Shown here one piece after another: positions 21,901 to 29,174 of a stretch of DNA of 34,581 nucleotides (positions are counted from its first letter, which is position 1; every line of letters begins with the position of its first letter). Location of the stretch: contig CALGVA010000050.1 of assembly GCA_937920345.1 (NCBI GenBank), positions 1-34,581 on the forward strand, written 5' to 3'. This stretch comes from an uncultured Lachnospiraceae bacterium (GTDB taxonomy: Bacteria; Bacillota; Clostridia; Lachnospirales; Lachnospiraceae). The translations under genes were made by a program, and so were the position numbers. A model generated the notes under the pieces. It searched no databases. It saw only the letters and a list, made by a program, of their open reading frames with translations, and was not told the DNA's origin.

Positions 21901-24900
21901 GCAAAACCTGTTGCGGAAGAGATGGGGATTCCGGATATCCGTAAGTACCAGCAGCCACAAGGTGATACTCTGTCAGTCAGCGGTGAAAAAGTGTCCAAAT
22001 TCCGGACAAACACGATGGCAAAGGAAGGAAACTTCTCCCCGGAGGAAGCGGCAGAGGTCTACGGTGAGGATTTCTACAAATACATACCGAAGTCGGAGAA
22101 AGAAACTTTTGGCGTTGCGGCTGCACGGGTAGCGTCGGATGCGGACGGGTGGTATCAGAAATATGCGAATGCCGAAGATATCAGGGATTATTCCGGACCG
22201 GAGAATGTAGATACCATGTTCCAGCTTAGTACATCATACAGACAGCAGGCAAGAACTGCTAAAGAAGCAGGTAACAAGGAACTTGCACAGGATCTGTATG
22301 CGAAGTCACGTGAGATGAGCCTGCAGCTTGCCAAATTAGAGAGAAATGCGGGACAGGAGCTGCAGGCACTCCAAAAATATACAAGCACAGCGGACAGGGT
22401 GCTGGTGAATGCAGAGAATCTGATCCAAGACAGGACAGAGCAATTTGTCAAGGATAATCCCAGATTCGCCGATCATATTGATGAAGTAGGACAAGCGATC
22501 TATAAGAGAGTGCATGAACTGGAACAGTCTGATCTGTGGGCTCAGCTTGCTAAGGGGAGCGAAGAATTCGGACATGAAAACAATCTGGTACGTGAGCAGA
22601 TCGAACAGATCGTCAGACAGGAGATCGGTAAGAACAAGAAACTGTCCAAGATGATGAATGACGATGCAATCAGCAGATTGACAGACGACCTGCTTCGGGG
22701 TCGGATCAATAATAAAATAACCGAAGTGCTTGATACTTTTGCCTCCAACGGTATTTACGGAGTGTCCGATGATGTGATTGATCAGGTGACGGACATTCTT
22801 GAAGAGGCAGAAAAGTACGGGATCAATTCAAAAGAAAGGATTTTGGCTGAATCACAGGCATACTCTCTTCTTGCGGATCAGGTGGCGAAAAGCAGCTTTA
22901 TGGATAAATGGAATGCCTGGCGGTATCTGTCTATGCTGGGAAATACTAAAACACACGGGCGGAATCTGGTAAGCACAGCATCCATGTATGCAACAAACGG
23001 TGTCAAGAACAATGTAGCGGCACTGATTGAGGCGGAAGTGGATAAGACAGGCAGGACTTTTGGTGGGAAAGGCATTGAGAGAACCAAGGCTGTACTGAAT
23101 CCTGCGACGGATAGTGGCTTGATTAAACTTGCCAAAGCGGATGCGGATAACAGTATGTACCGACAGCTTAAAGGCAATATGTACACGGGAGGTATAGAGA
23201 GTTCCATAGAAAGTAATAAAAAGGTGTTTAAAAATAAAGTATTGAATGCTGTTTCTGAGAGTAACAGTAATCTGCTGGATAAGGAAGATTATTTCTTCGT
23301 TAAAAATAAATATGCTACCAGCCTTGCAGGGTATCTGAAAGCAAACGGGGCAGATGATAGGATATTTCAGGCAGAAAAGCGGCTGCGGACGGCGCAGGAT
23401 CAGCTTGCAGAGATGAAGAACTATCTTACGGGAGCAGAGAATGCACGTGGACTCAATCCCCTGGATAACACGATGGCACAGCAGGTTAAGGATCTTAACC
23501 GGAAGATGGACGATCTTAAGAGTCAGATCAGAGAACTGGAAAAGCCGGTTGACCTTTTGGAGCGTGGAAGACAGTATGCGAAGACTCAGGCGGAGGAAGC
23601 GGCATTCCATCAGGATAGCGCTTTTGCAAAGAAGCTGACTAAGTTCAGCAAGGATTTATCAGAAGGAAATCTGATTGAAAAGGCTGTAGGAATTGCAATA
23701 GAGGGCGTAGTTCCCTTTAAGAAAACGCCGATCAATGTATTAAAGAATTCATTGGCGTATTCACCGGCAAATGTTGTAAAGAATATTTTTTGGGATCTCC
23801 CCAAATTGGTTAAAGGCAAAAAGAAAGCAGCAGATTTTATAGATTCATTGTCTAAAACTCTTACCGGATCGGGAATCATGTCTGTCGGAGCTTACCTTTA
23901 TAATAAAGGAATCGTGACCCCGCAGGAAGATTCAGAGACAGGGAAATTTGACAGTCTACAAGGGAAGCAGGCGTATGCAATTAATATCGGCGGCAAGTCC
24001 TATACCTTGGATTGGCTTTCGCCTGGATCCATCCCGTTTTTTACCGGCGCCACAGTGATGAAGTCACTGAAAGAGGGCGGTATAGATCTCGATACAGCAT
24101 TAAATACCTTGATGGATATGTCACAGCCTATCCTTGAAATGTCCATGATGGATGGGCTTAATAATACGCTTGAGTCTCTGCGTTATGGGAGTGATGATTC
24201 CAGCCCGATTGGGACACTGGCAGGTACGATTGCTGGTTCCTATGTAAAACAGGGCGTTCCTACGGTGATGGGGCAGATTGCAAGGGCAACGGACAATACA
24301 AGGAGATCAACCTATACGGATAAAACAGGATTTGCAGGTAACCTGGACAGGGAATTCATGAAAATGAAGAACAAGATTCCGGTGCTATCCGAGAGCAGCC
24401 AGCCATATATCGACACGTGGGGAAGGGAACAGCAGAACCTGTCTGGTGATCCGAACATGGGTGAGCGGCTTGCGTATCAAATGCTATCACCCGGATACAT
24501 GTCAGATATTAACGTGACGCCGGTTGATCAGGAAGTGCAGAGGCTGTATGACGCTACGTCGGATAAATCCGTATTGCCGTCTGATTCCACGAAGAAGATC
24601 GACGATATACGGATGACGAAGGAAGAGTACACGACCTATTCTAAGGCTGCAGGAAAGGCAAGATACGATCTGTTAAGCAATGTCATGGACAATGATACAT
24701 ATAAAGCGCTGGACGAAGAAACGCAGGCAGGAGTAGTGAAAGACCTGTATGGGCTGGCCAAGAAAATCGGCAGCGCAGAGACACGGGCAGATTATGAAAC
24801 TACGGATAAGCTGTATGAAGCATATAGTAAAGGCGGTATTCAGGGGGCAGTGGATTATGAGTTGCAGAAAAATGCGATTACCGGAGCGGATCTGACAGTA

Positions 24901-25515
24901 ACAGAAAAGACATCCAAGATATACCAGGAGTCAGGAGAGCAAGGACTGCAGCAGTATGCACAGGTGCAGGAGTATGCAAAAGCTAATTTTAAGGATGAGA
25001 AGGGTGAGGAAAAGAGCAGTTTCTCTAATGCTGAATACGCAGAGGCAGTACGGTCGGTAGTGTCAGAGCCGGCGCAGCAGGCAGAACTGTACTTGCAGAG
25101 CAATCCGAAAGATGAAAAGGCAGGTAACATTTATAACCGGCTTGGTGCAGACGGGTATACAGCTTACACAGATATCCTGCAGAACGGAACAAATGAAAAA
25201 GGGAAAGTGAGCACGATTCCTACTTTGAAGGTATTGGATAGTACAGGCATGTCATCAGAGGATAAAGGGTATATGCTGGGTCAGATAAAGGGCATGAGCA
25301 GTCTGGCAAAAGGAGCAAATCGGGCATACAGCCGGTACGGGTATGGTGGTATCTACGATTATTATTCCATCGAAAAAGGTGCTGACAAAGATGGAAACGG
25401 TAGTTTGAAATCCAAAGATGAGCTTGTTCCTTATCTGGACGCACGGTATCAGAGTAAAGAGACCAAGAGATTCTGGCACAGTGTGCTATTGCCTAATATA
25501 AAGAATCCGTACTAA
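18985..25515 (+). CDS. Giant polyvalent virion protein with PBECR-type nuclease domain
   Basis: About 2,176 residues, the largest gene of the prophage. It starts at ATG 18985, overlapping the previous stop. Residues 1-35 hold two copies of a short motif (MTREEIDQILAG; MTREQIDSIIGG). Residues about 435-540 are glycine- and alanine-rich, suited to membrane contact. Residues about 690-835 (RIVLDKDMVIHTDSRHGIKG, ADHSMADDKTLSRVGYILDN, GTYYVVEAVTDAKTKTNRIV) match the pattern of PBECR-type nuclease domains, followed by three NSNNEIPSPNTM repeats. A helical region at about 1,310-1,330 (AWRYLSMLGNTKTHGRNLVS) is typical of phage polyvalent proteins. Further long helices, a coiled coil near 1,450-1,530 and a hydrophobic helix near 1,630 follow. 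I infer a capsid-stored protein injected with the DNA. Confidence 0.75.
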   Translation: MTREEIDQILAGSGQASAPQTMMTREQIDSIIGGGNGGTAGSQIQNMSNIAGVQSNIPAVSAAQKQTPKRNDPALSRALGMALHTSQGLLGVSAADLKSKSKLLQRTAAQEQNADDSETTQQNQSANNVEIHTLWNAVERGGLSPREKLDKEVLRYNRKAGNFDIPQTDSMNKDEYADSLVKYSADALTRMPSLKPQAELPDFSALSQSLVEAKPKADIPALNAFTKTEKEPSEAVKGLQEKASGISDILYEKKDPISYNEFMEKSFENVKYNAGGFHENTPDVVKEAYVDKWLQPGYKMNKHEVKQAKQYLKENALYYTGAGIDGQGDRRKAAEAAQIVSEWKGMSPQEYMEKWDKLDKLHSKINVGSSFYAGVESALPFITTLNDKYEKALNQWDKNAGYSGDRFDANYKDRFEERQENAITQNPVPYLGGNMATQMAKYKMGTAALGKLGVTDKLSGALGKVIKNEKVAGHAANVLGDTSLDVAFDTVPSLVDDVQEGEDAGTVAKNAAKNVGANIAFNIGGEAVGAGIGAISKSKKVKDILANPDMFTIETGVRLTGDGKTDKKIVTTYLDELDKATAELAKSAPVDDIAENASADDIVESMVKDTDDGISQIIEDVSKKPQKEVFDPVEKAFREPDVQITHSPEQLKQMQEYYNSGNDEIIEFVKKARSNEYVKPIEVATVSERAAKKIKDLTGVSTTDNRIVLDKDMVIHTDSRHGIKGIADHSMADDKTLSRVGYILDNFDDCKLGKGTTRKLLLSSGEHAPTVIFSKKIDGTYYVVEAVTDAKTKTNRIVSAYTQKASKKEAYPMLDVSSFPKRYVQNESEFTSFNDSILDTLKNSNNEIPSPNTMSLSKVDQFSTGTGPVPAVSADPLKGFNNIISDTLKNSNNEIPSPNTMNLSRASTVNSDLGLQLSGMKSQADPIINNNLKKSNNEIPSPTTANLPTSNKTMSEDIGLNGSGLPWETPGGAKPVAEEMGIPDIRKYQQPQGDTLSVSGEKVSKFRTNTMAKEGNFSPEEAAEVYGEDFYKYIPKSEKETFGVAAARVASDADGWYQKYANAEDIRDYSGPENVDTMFQLSTSYRQQARTAKEAGNKELAQDLYAKSREMSLQLAKLERNAGQELQALQKYTSTADRVLVNAENLIQDRTEQFVKDNPRFADHIDEVGQAIYKRVHELEQSDLWAQLAKGSEEFGHENNLVREQIEQIVRQEIGKNKKLSKMMNDDAISRLTDDLLRGRINNKITEVLDTFASNGIYGVSDDVIDQVTDILEEAEKYGINSKERILAESQAYSLLADQVAKSSFMDKWNAWRYLSMLGNTKTHGRNLVSTASMYATNGVKNNVAALIEAEVDKTGRTFGGKGIERTKAVLNPATDSGLIKLAKADADNSMYRQLKGNMYTGGIESSIESNKKVFKNKVLNAVSESNSNLLDKEDYFFVKNKYATSLAGYLKANGADDRIFQAEKRLRTAQDQLAEMKNYLTGAENARGLNPLDNTMAQQVKDLNRKMDDLKSQIRELEKPVDLLERGRQYAKTQAEEAAFHQDSAFAKKLTKFSKDLSEGNLIEKAVGIAIEGVVPFKKTPINVLKNSLAYSPANVVKNIFWDLPKLVKGKKKAADFIDSLSKTLTGSGIMSVGAYLYNKGIVTPQEDSETGKFDSLQGKQAYAINIGGKSYTLDWLSPGSIPFFTGATVMKSLKEGGIDLDTALNTLMDMSQPILEMSMMDGLNNTLESLRYGSDDSSPIGTLAGTIAGSYVKQGVPTVMGQIARATDNTRRSTYTDKTGFAGNLDREFMKMKNKIPVLSESSQPYIDTWGREQQNLSGDPNMGERLAYQMLSPGYMSDINVTPVDQEVQRLYDATSDKSVLPSDSTKKIDDIRMTKEEYTTYSKAAGKARYDLLSNVMDNDTYKALDEETQAGVVKDLYGLAKKIGSAETRADYETTDKLYEAYSKGGIQGAVDYELQKNAITGADLTVTEKTSKIYQESGEQGLQQYAQVQEYAKANFKDEKGEEKSSFSNAEYAEAVRSVVSEPAQQAELYLQSNPKDEKAGNIYNRLGADGYTAYTDILQNGTNEKGKVSTIPTLKVLDSTGMSSEDKGYMLGQIKGMSSLAKGANRAYSRYGYGGIYDYYSIEKGADKDGNGSLKSKDELVPYLDARYQSKETKRFWHSVLLPNIKNPY

Positions 25516-25689
25516 ACCAGACAAGAATTTCGTGTTGCATTTCGTGTTGCATAGTGTTAATTTTATACAGAAAACAGGGAAATGACATTCCGATAGAAGA
25601 ACATAAGGAACATTGGAGAAACACAGTGTTTATGCTATTTCGACTTGGAATAGTGTAAATACTACAATCTGGTGAAGTATACGGGAAAT
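25516..25689. other. Non-coding phage end next to the attachment site
   Basis: No gene. It holds a tandem 12-base repeat (25528-25551) and several TAGTGTTAA-like words (25553, 25625, 25651; the last within the imperfect palindrome TAGTGTAAATACTA). These may be integrase or excisionase arm sites. No terminator for the late operon is evident between 25,515 and the tRNA fragment. Confidence 0.5.
25528..25551. repeat. Tandem 12-base repeat, candidate integrase arm sites
   Basis: TTTCGTGTTGCA occurs twice head to tail (25528-25539 and 25540-25551), about 140 bases inside the attachment core. Tyrosine integrases use short direct repeats placed like this as arm-type sites. Confidence 0.55.
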
Positions 25690-25712
25690 GGGTTCAAGTC
25701 CCCCTCTCGCTA
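25690..25712 (+). other. 3' end of a tRNA gene: prophage attachment site (attR)
   Basis: GGGTTCAAGTCCCC followed by CTCTCGCTA reads as the T arm (loop TTCAAGT), acceptor strand and discriminator A of a tRNA, with no CCA encoded. Upstream there is no matching 5' acceptor strand, anticodon arm or D arm, so only the 3' part is present, as expected at a prophage end integrated into a tRNA gene. The complete tRNA should be at the left end, outside the window. The T-arm style and A73 would suit a leucine tRNA, but the isotype cannot be fixed. Confidence 0.75.
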
Positions 25713-25727
25713 TTACCTTTAAGAGTG

Positions 25728-25766
25728 CGGAAATGCCGATGGACATGGCGTTTCCGTTTTCTTTTT
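25728..25766 (+). terminator. Terminator of the disrupted tRNA gene
   Basis: CGGAAATGCC (25728-25737), nine-base loop, GGCGTTTCCG (25747-25756) with one G-T wobble, then TTTTCTTTTT. It lies 15 bases after the tRNA 3' end and is host DNA; the prophage late operon now also runs into it. Confidence 0.85.
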
Positions 25767-25793
25767 GTCTATGGTATTCTTCCCGGAGAATTG

Positions 25794-25822
25794 TTGCCGT
25801 AGACAGGGGATTGTGCTACAAT
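25794..25822 (+). promoter_or_regulatory. Promoter of the HIT gene
   Basis: TTGCCG (25794-25799), 17 bases, TACAAT (25817-25822) with a TG at the extended -10 position. The HIT start codon is 38 bases downstream. Confidence 0.7.
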
Positions 25823-25859
25823 CAGAAAAAATCAGAAACTGCATGGAGGATACAGGAGA

Positions 25860-26258
25860 ATGTGCGTTTTTTGCGAGATTATAAACCGACAGTCACCGGC
25901 ACATATTGTATATGAGAACCGTCATTTAATATCGTTTTTGGACATTGAGCCGATTCATGAAGGGCATGTGCTCATTGTGCCGAAACAGCATGTTGATTCG
26001 ATAGACCAATTACCAGACCAAACGCTTGCGGATATCATGAGTGCTGCTAAGAAAATGGTTGCCGTGTTAAAAGACATCTATGGAAATGAAGGCTATGGAA
26101 TTATGCAGAACGGCGGAAAGAACTGTGATTTCGGACATGCTCATTTTCATGTGTTTCCGCGTTATGATAATGACGGCTTCGGGTGGACATATCCGGAGGG
26201 GAAGCCGGAGTATTCCGCCCGGGTAGCTGAAAGAATTGCCAGAAAACTGGAAGAATAA
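25860..26258 (+). CDS. HIT-family nucleotide hydrolase/transferase
   Basis: A 132-residue protein with the histidine triad HAHFHVF (H93, H95, H97) and the N-terminal CVFCEIINRQSPAHIVYEN typical of bacterial HIT (HINT/Fhit branch) proteins, including the two cysteines of CxxC. LDIEPIHEGHVLIVPKQH (residues about 27-44) is the second conserved strand-turn. HIT proteins hydrolyse nucleoside phosphoramidates or dinucleoside polyphosphates in the cytoplasm. The start ATG is read with GGAGG eleven bases upstream. It is the first host gene after the prophage, with its own promoter. Confidence 0.95.
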   Translation: MCVFCEIINRQSPAHIVYENRHLISFLDIEPIHEGHVLIVPKQHVDSIDQLPDQTLADIMSAAKKMVAVLKDIYGNEGYGIMQNGGKNCDFGHAHFHVFPRYDNDGFGWTYPEGKPEYSARVAERIARKLEE

Positions 26259-26394
26259 TAAATCTGTCATCTTGGCTTTTTCATTCTTTCCTGGAGGCAT
26301 GGACATGGAAGCGCATGTTTTTCCAGTGTCGCCAGGTCCATGATTCCGTTTTGCGGAAGTTCAACGCTCGCGCTATGTATACCGGAAGTTTTAT

Positions 26395-26423
26395 TTGCTA
26401 TAAGATTTTGGCAGGGGTATAAT
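26395..26423 (+). promoter_or_regulatory. Promoter of the 64-residue protein gene
   Basis: TTGCTA (26395-26400), 17 bases, perfect TATAAT (26418-26423). The start codon of the next gene is 73 bases further. The rest of the 238-base gap between the HIT gene and 26497 holds no gene that I can support. Confidence 0.75.
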
Positions 26424-26496
26424 AGAAACACGACCGGTTTCGGGAAGCAGATGCTCTTAAGCCGGAAAAGGCGTGTACACGCGAACGGAGGTAACG

Positions 26497-26691
26497 ATGG
26501 GTGAGATAGATGATGTGATCAGAATGCTGGATAATATGACAAAAGAAGGCGTCAGCCGGATCAAAGTGGAGACTTCGGAGGACATCAGGAAGGGAGATCA
26601 TCAGAAGGCATATCATCACGGAAGATGTGATGTAGGCAGTCCCTTTGCCACGGGCAAACTGTTTGTTGCCGGAGAGTCGGATTGCAGATAA
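26497..26691 (+). CDS. Small conserved-looking protein, function unknown (64 aa)
   Basis: Start at ATG 26497, with GGAGG seven bases upstream. The N-terminal helix (MGEIDDVIRMLDNMTKEGVS) is followed by a short strand and a C-terminal half with histidines and cysteines (KAYHHGRCDVGSP; ESDCR). The HHGRCDVGSPF motif looks conserved and could bind metal; two cysteines and two adjacent histidines are present. It has its own promoter and terminator, so it is a single-gene unit. I do not recognise a family with known function. Confidence 0.7.
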   Translation: MGEIDDVIRMLDNMTKEGVSRIKVETSEDIRKGDHQKAYHHGRCDVGSPFATGKLFVAGESDCR

Positions 26692-26694
26692 GCG

Positions 26695-26722
26695 GGTCTC
26701 ACAATCAGGTGGGACTTGTTTT
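26695..26722 (+). terminator. Terminator after the 64-residue protein gene
   Basis: GGTCTCAC (26695-26702), six-base loop, GTGGGACT (26709-26716), allowing two G-T pairs, then TGTTTT. Modest stem, placed right after the stop codon. Confidence 0.5.
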
Positions 26723-26776
26723 ATATCACAGGAAGGTACGACAGTGTAAACCAAACATAAAAGAGGAGCGAAGTCT

Positions 26777-27544
26777 ATGTACAAATTTATCGTCTGCTTT
26801 ATCGCGGGAATCGGGGCGGGTCTCGGCACCGGGTTTGCAGGCATGAGCGCGGCGGCGGTGATCAGCCCGATGTTAATTACGTTTCTGGAGCTGCCGGCGT
26901 ATGAGGCTGTCGGTATCGCGCTTGCGAGCGACATTCTGGCGAGTGCGGTCAGCGCTTATACCTATGGTAAAAATAAAAATCTGGATATCCGCAACGGCCT
27001 GGTTATGATGGGAACGGTACTTGCGTGCACGCTGCTCGGGAGCTATGCGGCAAGCAAGGTGCCGAATACAGCCATGGGTAATTTCTCGATGTTCATGACG
27101 CTGCTGCTGGGCATTAAATTTATTGTGAAACCGGTTATGACGACGAAGGAAAGCATGAATCAGGTCAGCGGCAGGAAGCGGGTGATTCAGTCCGTGGCAT
27201 GCGGTATTATGGTCGGCTTTATCTGTGGTTTCGTCGGTGCGGGCGGCGGCATGATGATGCTGCTGATTCTGACGAGTGTGCTGGGTTATGAACTTAAGAC
27301 CGCAGTCGGAACGAGTGTATTTATTATGACATTTACGGCGTTTACGGGCGCAGTCAGCCATTTTGCCATCGGCGGCGCGCCGGATCTGTGGTGTCTGCTC
27401 TTTTGTGTGGCATCCACGCTTCTGTGGGCGAGAATCGCCGCGAAATTTGCGAACAAGGCGGCGCCGGCGACATTAAACCGTGCAACGGGTGTCGTGCTTG
27501 CGGCGTTGGGTGTCGTGATACTCGGCGTTAATTATATAAAATGA
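26777..27544 (+). CDS. TauE/SafE-family sulfite/anion exporter
   Basis: A 255-residue membrane protein with the two-fold repeated design of the TauE/SafE family: FIAGIGAGLGTGFAGMSAAA near the N-terminus and VGFICGFVGAGGGMMMLLIL near residue 150, each a glycine-rich re-entrant motif. About seven to eight membrane helices can be counted. Family members move sulfite, sulfoacetate or other organosulfur anions, but the substrate cannot be read from the sequence. GAGGAG lies upstream of the ATG. No sulfur-metabolism gene lies next to it in this window. Confidence 0.85.
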   Translation: MYKFIVCFIAGIGAGLGTGFAGMSAAAVISPMLITFLELPAYEAVGIALASDILASAVSAYTYGKNKNLDIRNGLVMMGTVLACTLLGSYAASKVPNTAMGNFSMFMTLLLGIKFIVKPVMTTKESMNQVSGRKRVIQSVACGIMVGFICGFVGAGGGMMMLLILTSVLGYELKTAVGTSVFIMTFTAFTGAVSHFAIGGAPDLWCLLFCVASTLLWARIAAKFANKAAPATLNRATGVVLAALGVVILGVNYIK

Positions 27545-27660
27545 CATGCGTTATGATTCAGCGTCCGGCAGGCCGGGTCATGTGCATGAACCGTTGCAAT
27601 CCGCACTGGAATACGTTAATGGATGCCGGAGGCGGTATTGCGGGAATTGGAACGAATCAG
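27545..27660. other. Gap before the TrpB2 promoter, nothing recognised
   Basis: Part of the 215-base space between the permease and the TrpB2 gene. Two short overlapping frames cross it, but neither has a ribosome binding site, and they run over the promoter at 27661-27689. No T-box or Trp leader peptide is visible. Confidence 0.5.
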
Positions 27661-27689
27661 TTGACTTTTTCTGGAATATTTCATACAAT
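27661..27689 (+). promoter_or_regulatory. Promoter of the TrpB2-like gene
   Basis: TTGACT (27661-27666), 17 bases, TACAAT (27684-27689). This is one of the best matches in the window. The start codon is 70 bases further, with GGGAG as ribosome binding site. Confidence 0.8.
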
Positions 27690-27759
27690 TTTAGAGATGC
27701 TTTTGAATCAGAAAGTACCAGAATAATCAGATACAGTAAACATTGAAGGGAGCAAAATA

Positions 27760-29145
27760 ATGTCAGAGAAAACGATACCGTATAAAATATATCTGGAAGA
27801 GGACGAGATGCCGAGGCAGTGGTACAACGTCCGCGCAGACATGAAGAACAAACCGGCGCCGCTTTTGAATCCGGGCACTTTACAACCTATGACTTTCGAG
27901 GAACTCAGCGGGGTATTTTGTGATGAACTGGTAAAACAGGAGTTAAACGACACGGATGCTTATATTGATATACCGCAGGAGATTCAGGATTTCTACAAGA
28001 TGTACCGTCCGGCACCGCTTGTCCGGGCTTACTGTCTGGAGAAGAAGCTGGATACACCGGCAAAGATCTACTATAAATTCGAGGGAAATAATACGAGCGG
28101 CAGTCATAAGCTGAATTCTGCAATTGCGCAGGCATATTATGCGAAGAAACAGGGACTGAAGGGCGTTACCACGGAGACCGGTGCGGGGCAATGGGGAACG
28201 GCGCTTTCCATGGCATGTTCTTATTTTGATCTGGACTGTCATGTCTATATGGTTAAGGTTTCCTATGAACAGAAGCCTTTCCGGCGTGAAGTAATGCGTA
28301 CCTACGGCGCACAGGTAACGCCGTCGCCCTCTGATACGACCAGTGTGGGCAGGAGGATTCTGGAGGAGTTTCCCGGTACCAATGGAAGTCTCGGCTGCGC
28401 GATCTCCGAGGCGGTGGAGGCGGCAGGAGCCAGAGAAGGTTACCGCTATGTATTGGGAAGCGTTCTGTCACAGGTGCTGCTGCACCAGTCCATCATAGGC
28501 GAGGAGACGAAAGCGGCGCTTAAAAAATATGACATTAAGCCGGATATGATCATCGGCTGTGCGGGCGGCGGCTCTAATCTGGGCGGTCTGATTTCTCCTT
28601 TTGTGGGAGAAAAGCTGCGGGGAGAGGCGGATTACCGTATTATCGCGGTAGAACCGGCATCCTGTCCGAGTCTGACGAGGGGTAAATTTGTCTATGATTT
28701 CTGTGATACCGGCAAAGTATGCCCGCTGTCGAAGATGTACACGCTGGGAAGCGGCTTTATGCCGGCGCCGAATCATGCCGGCGGGCTGCGCTATCACGGC
28801 ATGAGTTCTGTTGTGTCACAGTTGTATCATGACGGGCTGATGGAGGCTGTCAGTGTGAAGCAGACAGAGGTATTCCAGGCCGCGGAGCAGTTCGCGAGGG
28901 TGGAGGGCATCCTTCCGGCGCCGGAGAGTGCGCACGCGATCAGAGTTGCGATCGATGAGGCTATGAAGTGTAAAGAGACGGGAGAAGAGAAGACGATCGT
29001 GTTCGGGCTGACGGGCACGGGTTATTTTGATATGGTGGCATACGGCAGATTCCACGACGGGCAGATGTCGGATTATGTGCCTACGGACGAGGAACTGGCT
29101 AAGGGACTGGCGGGCATTCCTTCTTTTCCGGGCAACGAGTGCTAA
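27760..29145 (+). CDS. trpB: TrpB2-type tryptophan synthase beta-like protein
   Basis: A 461-residue PLP enzyme. The PLP lysine is K117 in SGSHKLNSA, preceded by YYKFEGNNT; the phosphate loop is CAGGGSNLGG; the C-terminal FGLTGTGYFDM closes the site. The long N-terminal extension (residues 1-75, PRQWYNVRADM) and motifs such as YKMYRPAPLVRA-like FYKMYRPAPLVRA are of the TrpB2 (TrpB-like) branch, which turns indole and serine (or O-phosphoserine) into tryptophan without the usual TrpA partner contact. No trpA, trpC or other Trp gene is next to it, as is common for TrpB2. Own promoter; the EAL gene follows after 29 bases. Confidence 0.9.
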   Translation: MSEKTIPYKIYLEEDEMPRQWYNVRADMKNKPAPLLNPGTLQPMTFEELSGVFCDELVKQELNDTDAYIDIPQEIQDFYKMYRPAPLVRAYCLEKKLDTPAKIYYKFEGNNTSGSHKLNSAIAQAYYAKKQGLKGVTTETGAGQWGTALSMACSYFDLDCHVYMVKVSYEQKPFRREVMRTYGAQVTPSPSDTTSVGRRILEEFPGTNGSLGCAISEAVEAAGAREGYRYVLGSVLSQVLLHQSIIGEETKAALKKYDIKPDMIIGCAGGGSNLGGLISPFVGEKLRGEADYRIIAVEPASCPSLTRGKFVYDFCDTGKVCPLSKMYTLGSGFMPAPNHAGGLRYHGMSSVVSQLYHDGLMEAVSVKQTEVFQAAEQFARVEGILPAPESAHAIRVAIDEAMKCKETGEEKTIVFGLTGTGYFDMVAYGRFHDGQMSDYVPTDEELAKGLAGIPSFPGNEC

Positions 29146-29174
29146 ACGATTATGTGTGAGTGGGAGGCAGCCTG

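Noticed and set aside
22852..23610. 252-codon minus-strand frame inside the giant virion gene
   Set aside because: Antisense shadow without ribosome binding site; the plus frame continues unbroken.
25640..25712. A complete tRNA gene at the prophage end
   Set aside because: The 3' T arm and acceptor strand are present, but no complementary 5' acceptor strand (AGCGAGA), D arm or anticodon arm can be found upstream; only the 3' part is host tRNA.
27541..27746. Two overlapping 61-66 codon frames before the TrpB2 gene
   Set aside because: Neither has a ribosome binding site, they overlap each other, and they run across a near-consensus promoter.
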